A stretch of 64,000 bases of DNA. Source: Desulfuromonadaceae bacterium. GTDB lineage: Bacteria > Desulfobacterota > Desulfuromonadia > Geobacterales > Pseudopelobacteraceae. Below the pieces are notes generated by a model that was not told the DNA's origin, ran no database searches, and saw only the letters and a list, made by a program, of their open reading frames with translations. This document shows, one piece after another, positions 56,911 to 64,000 of this stretch. Within the stretch, counting starts at the first letter, position 1. Every line of letters begins with the position of its first letter. The position numbers and the translations under genes were made by a program. Location of the stretch: positions 1 to 64,000 of the forward strand of contig JAQTQX010000024.1 of NCBI GenBank assembly GCA_028712075.1. Direction: 5' to 3'.

Positions 56911-59193
56911 CTAATATTTTTCGAACTCCTGGTCCAGGTCGTCAGCACCGGCATGCCCGAGTTCAATGTGTATACCATCGGCTTTTTTGCCACTAAAGGC
57001 TGTCTTTCCTGTTCTTGGCGGCGTCTGATGAGTTATGGTCTGACGGCTTGGCGCAATCCGTCTCTGAACTGCTCGGCTCTGCACTGCCAAAACCCTCTGC
57101 TGGCCAGTATCAAGTGTAAAAAACGCTATGGTTTCTTTCAGCTGCTCGGCCTGACTGGAAAGCTCTTCTGTCGTAGATGCCATTTCTTCAGCGGCACTGG
57201 CGTTTTGCTGGATAACCTGATCGAGCTGCTGGATGGCCTTATTGATCTGTTCTGCACCGGTATCCTGTTCTTTGCTGGAAGCGTTGATCTCCTGAACAAG
57301 TTCTGCAGTCCTCTGAATGTCGGGAAGCATCCTCGTGAGCATATCGCCAGCCTGCTCGGCAATGGCTACGCTGCTGGAAGAGAGTTGGCTGATTTCGCCG
57401 GCAGCTGACTGGCTCCGCTCGGCTAGTTTTCTGACTTCGGATGCAACGACGGCGAAGCCTTTGCCATGTTCGCCGGCTCTGGCAGCCTCAATGGCGGCGT
57501 TGAGGGCAAGAAGATTTGTCTGCCGGGCAATTTCTTCAATAATCGAGATTTTGGTGGCAATCTGCTTCATGGCCGAAACGGTTTCGGCAACCGCCTTTCC
57601 CCCCTCTTTAGCGTCTACGGCAGATTTGATGGCAATCTTTTCGGTCTGCATGGCATTGTCAGTATTCTGACGGATGCTGGAGGCCATTTCTTCCATGCTG
57701 GATGAAACTTCTTCGGCGGATGCGGCCTGTTCGGTAGCGCCCTGCGACATCTGTTGGGCGGTGGCGGACATTTGCTGGCCACCGGAGGCGACGTTGTCGG
57801 CAGCTGTCTGGACTTCCGTGATGACTTCTTTCAACTTGGCTACCATGTTGGAGAGTGATTCCATGAGTTCGTCGTTTTCGCTTCTCTTTTTGAGTTCTAC
57901 AATCAGGTTTCCCTGAGATACTTTTTTAGCGTTTTCGGTAATGTCATTGGTTGCTTCAATGAGGAGGTTCAGGTTGTTTTTGATGCCGTTGAAGTCGCCG
58001 TTGTAGTTATCACTGATAGTTTTGGGCATGTCACCTTTACTGATGCGGTCCACATATTCGGCGGCTATGTTCAGCGGGCCGATCACAGCATCCAGAGTGT
58101 CATTGACCCCGGAAACTATCTTCTGAAAGTCACCTTGGTGTCTGGATGCATCGGCACGGGTGGCCAGTTTGCCTTCTACGGCAGCCTGCGAGAGCTTGAC
58201 TGCGTCGGCGACCAGAGCATTAATGGCATCAATGCACACGTTGAGGTTGTTCTTGATTTCGTTGAAGTCCCCTTTGTAGTCGTCGGTTATTTTTGGCGGA
58301 ATGTCACCTTTAGAGATGCGGTCAACATATTCTGCGGAGACGTTCAGCGGACCGATCACAGCATCCAGAGTCGCATTTATGCCGTGAATGATCCCTTGAA
58401 ATTCGGCGGGCACAATTTCAACATCTCCACGGGTGGCCAATTTGCCTTGAGTGGCGGCTTCGGTCAGGCGGGCGGCTTCTCCAGTCAAGGCTTTTAACGT
58501 GCGGCCAACCGAGCGGACGATTATCGAGCCGAGACATATCCCGATAAGCAGCGCTGCTGCTGACATAACAACAATAATGATTGTCATGACGTGATTCAAG
58601 TTCTTAAGCTCAACTAACATTGACTCCTTCGATTTATCCGCATCATCAGCAACTTTTTGTACCTGAGACTCCATATTATGGATGGACTCCTTGGCCTCGT
58701 TAATGGCGGCATTTGCCTCTACGGTAGTCTTGATCTTACCGCTCGTGATCTGCTCTATTACCTTGGTGAAAGCGGCTGAATATCGCCCCAATTCGGCGCG
58801 AATCAATGTCGCGACTTCTTTTTCCTTGGCTGCAAACTGTTTGTCCGCTTCTTCACCCTTTTCCATTGAGACAAGAATTTTATCGATCTCATTCAGTCGT
58901 TTTGTGCAGTGATCCAGCGTCTCATTCCATTTTTTTGCATACTCCGCAACTTTTTCCAAGGAGGCGATATTGATGAAGGCATCCTTCTCGTATCGGCGCA
59001 ACGAATTGACATTAGCCCGCGAGCGCTGCGCAAACTCCACTATCGAACCTTGCTGACTATCCAGCCTTTCTGCCCCGGCGGCTACTTTTTTAAGTCCGTA
59101 CAGGCCGCTTAATGCTACCAGTATGAGCAAAATTACGAGCACACCGAAGCCAATACCCAGTTTCCTGCCGATTGTCATATTGTTGAAGTCCAT
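56911..59193 (-). CDS. Methyl-accepting chemotaxis protein with tandem HAMP-like repeats and CheR-docking tail
   Basis: 760 aa. TM1 about 12-34, a four-helix-bundle sensor (35-200), TM2 about 202-226, and a HAMP domain. Two near-identical segments follow (about 273-320 and 364-411; N[11 protein letters not shown]...[11 protein letters not shown]), poly-HAMP style. The signalling hairpin has the conserved tip [16 protein letters not shown] near 554-570. The C-terminus ends in E-F-E-K-Y, matching the x-[FYW]-x-x-[FYW] pentapeptide that tethers CheR. RBS AGGAGAA. Confidence 0.92.
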   Translation of the reverse strand: MDFNNMTIGRKLGIGFGVLVILLILVALSGLYGLKKVAAGAERLDSQQGSIVEFAQRSRANVNSLRRYEKDAFINIASLEKVAEYAKKWNETLDHCTKRLNEIDKILVSMEKGEEADKQFAAKEKEVATLIRAELGRYSAAFTKVIEQITSGKIKTTVEANAAINEAKESIHNMESQVQKVADDADKSKESMLVELKNLNHVMTIIIVVMSAAALLIGICLGSIIVRSVGRTLKALTGEAARLTEAATQGKLATRGDVEIVPAEFQGIIHGINATLDAVIGPLNVSAEYVDRISKGDIPPKITDDYKGDFNEIKNNLNVCIDAINALVADAVKLSQAAVEGKLATRADASRHQGDFQKIVSGVNDTLDAVIGPLNIAAEYVDRISKGDMPKTISDNYNGDFNGIKNNLNLLIEATNDITENAKKVSQGNLIVELKKRSENDELMESLSNMVAKLKEVITEVQTAADNVASGGQQMSATAQQMSQGATEQAASAEEVSSSMEEMASSIRQNTDNAMQTEKIAIKSAVDAKEGGKAVAETVSAMKQIATKISIIEEIARQTNLLALNAAIEAARAGEHGKGFAVVASEVRKLAERSQSAAGEISQLSSSSVAIAEQAGDMLTRMLPDIQRTAELVQEINASSKEQDTGAEQINKAIQQLDQVIQQNASAAEEMASTTEELSSQAEQLKETIAFFTLDTGQQRVLAVQSRAVQRRIAPSRQTITHQTPPRTGKTAFSGKKADGIHIELGHAGADDLDQEFEKY

Positions 59194-59300
59194 TTATCTA
59201 TTCTCCTTTCAGATTTTTTGCACCGAAGTGCTTTGTTTTAATATGTCTTTCACCATTAAGTCCAGTTACACTTCTACAGAATCCTGAATCTGCACCGTAG

Positions 59301-59387
59301 TCAGTCTACGCAGGAAAAAACCTTGTCGATGTCCAGGATCATGATAAAGCGGCCCAGATGCCGGGTTACTTCCAACTCTTCAGCCAT
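59301..59387 (-). pseudogene. 3'-terminal fragment of a cheW-like gene
   Basis: A 28-codon frame (M-A-E-E-L-E-V-T-R-H-L-G-R-F-I-M-I-L-D-I-D-K...) matches the last strand of CheW, whose proteins normally end G-x-F-(I/V)-M-I-L-D-I-D-K-V. About 130 N-terminal residues are gone. Whether it is translated is doubtful. Confidence 0.75.
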
Positions 59388-59467
59388 AGCTATTTCCCTT
59401 TTTGTCTTGATATGAAAATTTCCGTATAATCTAGTGTACAACCGGTTCAGCAAACGTCAAGCCGATT

Positions 59468-59692
59468 ATTTTCTACTCAGCTTGCGGCAGATAATCTCTT
59501 TAAACAGGCAAATGATTGCGGGGTTAACGTGGCTTCCAGAATATGGGCGTAGCCTTTTCGTCAGACACATACTGGGCGGTAGGGGCGGTCGGAGCAGAGG
59601 GCGTCGTCCCAGGCATCTACAATGGAAATACGGGCGGCAAGAGGGATATCTTCCCCCTTCAGCTCTCTTGGATAGCCACTGCAGTCCCATTT
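59468..59692 (-). pseudogene. HD-GYP phosphodiesterase C-terminal fragment
   Basis: On the minus strand: K-W-D-C-S-G-Y-P-R-E-L-K-G-E-D-I-P-L-A-A-R-I (split here by spaces) then D-A-W-D-D-A-L-C-S-D-R-P-Y-R-P, the HD-GYP signature block (normal G-S-G-Y-P, D-A-L-T-S-D-R-P-Y-R). A stop then interrupts it, and a frame change precedes the KWD segment. The upstream catalytic HD motif is missing, so it is inactive. Confidence 0.8.
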
Positions 59693-59746
59693 TTATGGCG
59701 GTTACAGGGAATGTCCAGGGCTGGGCGGAAGAGTTCGATCGAAGAG

Positions 59747-59926
59747 ATGATATTGAATGTACGATTTCACGATTTGCGGCAGAGTTGCGCAGCGAGACTA
59801 GTCCAAAATGGCGTGGATCTTTACAAAGTTCAAAAACTGATGCGCAACAAGAGCCTGCATGTTACGCCCACAAGAATAGATGAAGGCTTGCGCGGTGGCG
59901 TCGAAGTGAATTTATTCAGTTATTAA
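59747..59926 (+). pseudogene. Tyrosine recombinase (integrase) C-terminal fragment
   Basis: Reads F-H-D-L-R-Q-S-C-A-A-R-L-V-Q-N-G-V-D-L-Y-K-V-Q-K-L. This is the HxLR catalytic block of phage-type integrases. The later L-G-H-K-S motif is changed to M-R-N-K-S and the catalytic Tyr is absent (P-T-R-I-D), so it cannot be active. Confidence 0.8.
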
Positions 59927-59934
59927 CCGGACAG

Positions 59935-60091
59935 TAGTGTGAACTCATATGAAACAGGAACTGAGCTTTCAAAGGACATGACATACTGGTTCAACTGGTA
60001 CAACAACGATCGGAAACATACTTCACTTGACAAGCTGACACCAAATGAGGCTTATTTCAAAGGGATTGAACAACTGAAGCTGGCTGCCTGA
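59935..60091 (+). pseudogene. IS3-family transposase C-terminal fragment
   Basis: The + strand reads Y-E-T-G-T-E-L-S...Y-W-F-N-W-Y-N-N-D-R-K-H-T-S-L-D-K-L-T-P-N-E-A-Y-F, the typical end of the IS3 OrfB rve domain (Y-N..R.H..L...T-P.E.Y). The catalytic Asp residues and the rest of the element are missing. It ends with TGA at 60089. Confidence 0.85.
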
Positions 60092-60209
60092 AGCCTGAGA
60101 CTACAACAACATCGAAATATTGCTTATAAAACCTTCAGGCTGTCTCACTAACCTCGGCCATCTCAAGGTGTCAATCATTCTACGTAAATGACTATTCGGA
60201 TTTTTCTCT

Positions 60210-61388
60210 TTATAGTTTAAATTTATGAACCAGTCTCTGAAGCTCTTCCGCATTGCAATGTAGCTCTGTTGCTGCTTTAGCAGATGCGTGTGCGCCATAA
60301 GATGTTTGTTGAACCACATCGTTAATTTGATGCATGTTGTTTGATATTTTGCTGGTAGTTGCGGTCTGTTCTTCTGCTGCGGTGGCTATCTGGTTTACCT
60401 GCATTGCAACGTCATTGACCTGCTGAAGAATATCCTGAAGAGCTGAACCGGATTTTTTTGCTTCGGTAGTGCCTGACGCAACCTGGTGGACACCTTGCTC
60501 CATGGCGGATACCGCACTTTTGGTTTCTCGCTGGATCGTTTTGATCATCTCACCAATTTCTCTCGTAGCTCTTGTTGTTCTTTCCGCCAAAGCACGAACT
60601 TCGTCAGCTACGACGGCAAACCCTCTGCCTTGTTCGCCTGCCCTTGCTGCTTCAATCGCAGCATTTAAAGCAAGTAGATTTGTCTGGTCGGCAATATCTT
60701 CAATTGTTCCAATAATGGTACCAATTTGGTCTGATCGCTCCCCAAGACGTGCCACTGTTTTAGCCGATTCCTGAACAGTTTCTGCTATCTGACTCATAAC
60801 AGCTATCGTTCTTTCGACGACCTCGGTTCCGTTCTGGGCAGATTGCGATGCACGCTGGGCACCCTCTGCAGCCATCTGGCAATTTTGTGAAATGTCACCA
60901 GATGTTGCAGACATTTCTTCTCCAGCAGTAGCTACCGATATTACTTGTGCTGCAACGTTATCAGCACCCGTTGCAATTTGATCGGCCGTTTTTTGCAAAA
61001 GAAGTGACTCATCGGCAACTTTTGCGGATGATTGTGATATGTGAGAAATTATGTCCTGCATCGTCTTCTGCAGACTTCCAATAGAACGGATGATTGCGCT
61101 TATCTCGTTGTTGCGCTTGGCCGCTATTTGTTGAGTTAGGTCTCCATCGGTCATTTTAGAAAGGAAGGCAAGAATGCGCAGAAGTGGTTCATTTACTGAC
61201 CAAAATAGAAGTGCGCTGAAAACGATCCCCAGTAGGACAAAAATAGCTGTAGAGGCAATAGCAAGGTAAATTGGCAGTGAACGTCCCACACCAACTGCAA
61301 CTACAATACATAAGCTATAGCAGACACAAAGTAGTACAATTCGAGTCCGAATAGAGAATCTGCGATAAAACTCTATTAAAATAGTCAT
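60210..61388 (-). CDS. Methyl-accepting chemotaxis protein without a periplasmic sensor domain
   Basis: 392 aa. Two closely spaced hydrophobic segments (about residues 15-65) leave almost no periplasmic loop, then a HAMP domain (near 65-120) and the full MCP signalling domain with [15 protein letters not shown] and [11 protein letters not shown]. No CheR-docking pentapeptide is seen. Its ATG overlaps the stop of the decayed receiver segment, so it was once coupled to a two-component gene. Confidence 0.9.
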   Translation of the reverse strand: MTILIEFYRRFSIRTRIVLLCVCYSLCIVVAVGVGRSLPIYLAIASTAIFVLLGIVFSALLFWSVNEPLLRILAFLSKMTDGDLTQQIAAKRNNEISAIIRSIGSLQKTMQDIISHISQSSAKVADESLLLQKTADQIATGADNVAAQVISVATAGEEMSATSGDISQNCQMAAEGAQRASQSAQNGTEVVERTIAVMSQIAETVQESAKTVARLGERSDQIGTIIGTIEDIADQTNLLALNAAIEAARAGEQGRGFAVVADEVRALAERTTRATREIGEMIKTIQRETKSAVSAMEQGVHQVASGTTEAKKSGSALQDILQQVNDVAMQVNQIATAAEEQTATTSKISNNMHQINDVVQQTSYGAHASAKAATELHCNAEELQRLVHKFKL

Positions 61389-61858
61389 TGTTTTTCCTCC
61401 ATTACTCTCTTCAATACGTCTCGCAACTGATCTAAGCTATACGTCTTGCTGATTGACCCGGCTATATTCTTACGGGTTCCCCGAAATTCTACAACAGTTA
61501 TCCCCGAAGACACTTGATATTATGATCGGCAGATCAGGTCAGATTGTTTTCAACTCACTGAACAGTTGATCGCCATCCACTACAGGCGTACTCATATCAG
61601 TGATAAACGGGTTAGCCGACAGGTGCAAGATCATAGAGGTAAATATCTGCCCCGTGTCGCCTCCAGATCAAGTTTTGTGAGGGTCAGCATTTCGTTCTGC
61701 ATTTCCAGTTCGACCTGGTGGATCTGCAACTCATGATGCAACCGCTTCACATCCTGGCCGTTCAAGGATTCAGTGGCTATAGCTTGTGTAGCAACTTGTG
61801 TCTCTGCATCTGTGCGAAGCTCAGCGGCATTGTTTGTCTTTTCCTTCTCAATGGCCAT
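61385..61858 (-). pseudogene. Decayed PAS sensor kinase with receiver tail
   Basis: The start (ATG at 61858, GGAGGT upstream) encodes the N-terminal helix of PAS kinases (L-H-H-E-L-Q-I-H-Q-V-E-L-E-M-Q-N-E-M) and reads R-Y-L before a frameshift; the L-Y-D-L-A-P-V-G part continues in another frame. The middle of the gene is deleted. The 3' part is a receiver tail (T-D-M-S-T-P-V-V-D-G-D-Q-L; P-D-L-P-I-I-I), frameshifted, ending [16 protein letters not shown]. Stop overlaps the MCP start. Confidence 0.8.
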
Positions 61859-61873
61859 TATATGACCTCCAGA

Positions 61874-64000
61874 TCAGCCTGCAAGCTGCGCTTCAAGTTT
61901 TGCAATTTTTTCCAGCAATTCGTGTTCGATTTTCTTTGCCGCAGTGATGTCAATGCAGGTAATCACCACGCCATCAATTACCTTGTCCATGGTGCGGTAC
62001 GGCATGATCCGTACGATAAAAATGCGACCGTCATGGGTTAGCACTATGTTTTCCACCGAAATCAGTTTTCTGAGTACATCCTGTACGTGGTCATACAACT
62101 GGGGATAGTTTAGATCCGAGACAATATCTGTCAATGGCCTCCCCACATCGCTGGGGATCAGCTTGAACAGTCTGTTTGCTCCTGTGGTATAGCGTCGTAC
62201 CTGCAGATGAATATCCAGGAAAACGGTGACGATTTCGGTGCTGTTCAGCAGATTCTCCATGTCGTTGTTGACCCGTATATACTCATCCAGCCTGGTGGAC
62301 TGTTCAGCGTTTACGGACTGCAGCTCCTCATTCATGGACTGCATTTCTTCTTTTGAGGTGGTCAGCTCTTCGTTGGTTGACTGCAACTCTTCATTGGTTG
62401 ACTGGAGTTCCTCATTGGTGGATTTCAGCTCTTCGTGGGTGGTCTGCATCTCCTCACGGATTGTTCGTGTCTCTTCACGGGATTTCAGCAGTTCCTGTTC
62501 AAGCTCTTCAACCAGCTTGCTATCGGGAAGCATTCCGGTCTTTCTGCGACGTGCCTTTGGCAGGAGTGACACATCCTTAAAGACAATCATCACCATGCCA
62601 CGTAACGCTTCAGGTTCTTCGATCCTCATAAACATCATGTCTACGGTCTGTGTGTAGTTATGAGCGTCTACAAGACGACCCCGCACCGCGACTGGTTCAT
62701 GCTGCTGCAACGCTTTGCTGAAGGCAGTACCCAACTCATAGCGCAGCCCTTCCCGAACCATGGCAAAAATATTCATATTGGCTTTGCCTGCCGCAGGTTC
62801 AAGGTACTTGCCCGTTTTCCCGCTGATGTAGACAACGTCCCCTTGGTCTGTAGCCAATACCGTCGGTGCCGAGCAATGCTGAAGGATGAAATTGTCAGCC
62901 AGTTGTTGAATGTTGTCGGCTGATTTAAGCATAAGGGACTCCTGTGGCAATGATGCTTGAGAGTTGGATATGAAGGAGGATGGAAATGAAATGGAGTTGG
63001 CTCGTAATAATAAATTATTACGCCAGTAAAGCTTTGATCTGTTATGTGTGGGTAAAAAAAGTTCGCTCTGGGAGCCAATGGTCTCGGCACTTCCCAGAAA
63101 GAGCAGGCCTCCCGATTTCAGACTGAAGTGGAACAGCGGCATCAGCTTTTTCTGCAGTTCTGTGGAAAGGTAAATCAGAAGGTTGCGGCAGATCAGAATG
63201 TCAAGTTTGGTAAATGGTGGATCCATGACCACGTTCTGCTGGGCAAAGGTGACCATTTCACGGATCTCCTCGCGTATCAGATACTTGTTGTCTTCTTTGA
63301 TAAAAAACCGCTGTAGCCGCTCAGGTGAGACATTATCTTCGATAGCGGCGTAATAGAGTCCCCTCCGAGCCTTTCCAACGGCATCGGCATCCAGATCGGT
63401 GGCAAAGATCTGAAGAGTGTAGTCACCTGGCAGTATGGGTTGATCCAGGGCTTCCGTGAACGACATGGCTAAAGAATAGGCTTCCTCACCTGTTGAACAG
63501 CCGCATGACCAGGCTCTTAAAGCCCCACCATCGGGATACGCTTCCAGGATCTTCGGCAGGGCTTCGCTCTTCAGCTCCTCCCACATGGCAGGATCCCGGA
63601 AGAAGCTGGTTACACCGATCAGTAGCTCCTTGAAGAGCAGATCCACTTCATGGCTGTTTTTTTGAATGAATTTGGCATATTTGGCGATGGAATCGATTTT
63701 GTGGATCGACATCCTCCTCTCGATGCGGCGATAGAGTGAGGTGGGTTTGTAGAGTGAAAAGTCGTGCCTGGTTTTGGCTTTGAGCAGGGTGGTTATTTTT
63801 TCAAAACTGCTCTGTTCATTATCTCGAAGATCCTGTTCGTTTTTCAAGCGGGGAGTGGCACAGCCAAGAAAATCAATGATCCGTGCAGGCAGCTCCTCTG
63901 CCGGGGCAACGATGTCAACCAGTCCGGCATCAATTGCACTTCTGGGCATACTGTCGAACTTGGCAGATGCTGGCTCCTGCGCCAGCGTCAAACCACCTTG
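61874..64000 (-). CDS. CheB-CheR-PAS fusion protein (5' end beyond the window)
   Basis: About 708 visible residues, open at the window edge. The first residues (G-G-L-T-L-A-Q-E-P...M-P-R-S-A) are the end of a CheB methylesterase. A CheR methyltransferase follows: N-domain (about 65-145), then the SAM site W-S-C-G-C-S-T-G-E-E-A-Y, N-V-V-M-D-P-P-F and D-I-L-I-C-R-N-L-L-I-Y. Then come a PAS-like domain, a long coiled coil of repeated S-T-N-E-E-L-Q heptads (21-bp tandem repeats in the DNA near 62364-62450), and a final PAS domain. Likely regulates the nearby receptors by methylation. Confidence 0.9.
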   Translation of the reverse strand, partial: QGGLTLAQEPASAKFDSMPRSAIDAGLVDIVAPAEELPARIIDFLGCATPRLKNEQDLRDNEQSSFEKITTLLKAKTRHDFSLYKPTSLYRRIERRMSIHKIDSIAKYAKFIQKNSHEVDLLFKELLIGVTSFFRDPAMWEELKSEALPKILEAYPDGGALRAWSCGCSTGEEAYSLAMSFTEALDQPILPGDYTLQIFATDLDADAVGKARRGLYYAAIEDNVSPERLQRFFIKEDNKYLIREEIREMVTFAQQNVVMDPPFTKLDILICRNLLIYLSTELQKKLMPLFHFSLKSGGLLFLGSAETIGSQSELFLPTHNRSKLYWRNNLLLRANSISFPSSFISNSQASLPQESLMLKSADNIQQLADNFILQHCSAPTVLATDQGDVVYISGKTGKYLEPAAGKANMNIFAMVREGLRYELGTAFSKALQQHEPVAVRGRLVDAHNYTQTVDMMFMRIEEPEALRGMVMIVFKDVSLLPKARRRKTGMLPDSKLVEELEQELLKSREETRTIREEMQTTHEELKSTNEELQSTNEELQSTNEELTTSKEEMQSMNEELQSVNAEQSTRLDEYIRVNNDMENLLNSTEIVTVFLDIHLQVRRYTTGANRLFKLIPSDVGRPLTDIVSDLNYPQLYDHVQDVLRKLISVENIVLTHDGRIFIVRIMPYRTMDKVIDGVVITCIDITAAKKIEHELLEKIAKLEAQLAG

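Noticed and set aside
59434-59883. A 149-codon frame on the plus strand in the decay zone
   Set aside because: It is mostly antisense to the HD-GYP fragment and does not keep the integrase frame; no similarity as a whole.

Overview
The window looks like one end of a contig from a mesophilic deltaproteobacterium of the Desulfuromonadales/Geobacter type. The evidence is indirect: the gene order infC-rpmI-rplT-pheS-pheT-ihfA-merR, an MqnA (futalosine-pathway menaquinone) gene, a PxxKW cysteine-rich protein, a glnB-glnA pair behind a sigma-54 site, and dense c-di-GMP/chemotaxis signalling. GC content looks moderate, near 50%. Bases 1-16 match the 3' end of an Illumina adapter, so the left edge is an assembly edge. 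The right edge cuts a CheB-CheR fusion gene.

Region by region. 0-2 kb: a truncated GspE/PilB-type ATPase (-). 2-7.4 kb: sucA-sucB-lpdA, the 2-oxoglutarate dehydrogenase complex (-). 7.6-15.3 kb: tRNA-Val, then the translation block thrS-infC-rpmI-rplT-pheS-pheT-ihfA-merR; infC appears to start at a rare ATA codon. 15.3-24 kb: an outer-membrane-type protein, then a tightly overlapping run aroC-aroK-aroB-TPR-roadblock-aroQ-pepP-accB-accC-gcvH closed by a strong terminator. This joins the shikimate pathway to fatty-acid initiation. 24-26.3 kb: tolC-like gene and mqnA. MqnA uses chorismate, the end product of the upstream pathway. 26.3-30.1 kb (-): NUDIX, PxxKW protein, and larE-trpE-trpG. 30.3-31.3 kb: two small convergent genes that share a peptide motif and face each other across a 23-bp hairpin. 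31.7-35 kb: dxs-pyrF-rlmB. 35-38 kb: class II aldolase, M23 peptidase, PilZ protein. 38-40 kb: glnB-glnA. 40-43.9 kb: M50 and M29 peptidases, two unknown proteins, HDOD protein, and a MITE-like repeat. 44-48.2 kb: rfbB-rfbD, cupin, lipoprotein, GDP-mannose pyrophosphorylase. 48.2-51 kb: bioF-bioH-bioC. 51.2 kb: tRNA-Pro.

From 51.4 kb to the right end almost every intact gene is on the minus strand and acts in signalling: a PAS-GGDEF-hemerythrin cyclase, a hybrid histidine kinase, a TPR protein, two chemoreceptors and a CheB-CheR-PAS fusion. Between them lies a decay zone, 56.0-61.9 kb. It holds fragments of an IS110 transposase, a CheW 3' end, an HD-GYP phosphodiesterase, a tyrosine recombinase, an IS3-type transposase, and a sensor kinase reduced to its N-terminus and a receiver tail. 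A larger chemotaxis/c-di-GMP locus has apparently been broken up by mobile elements. I see no CRISPR array, prophage or rRNA operon. No clearly new multi-gene system is proven here. The best leads are the twin small genes at 30-31 kb, the TPR/roadblock pair inside the aro operon, and the eroding signalling island.
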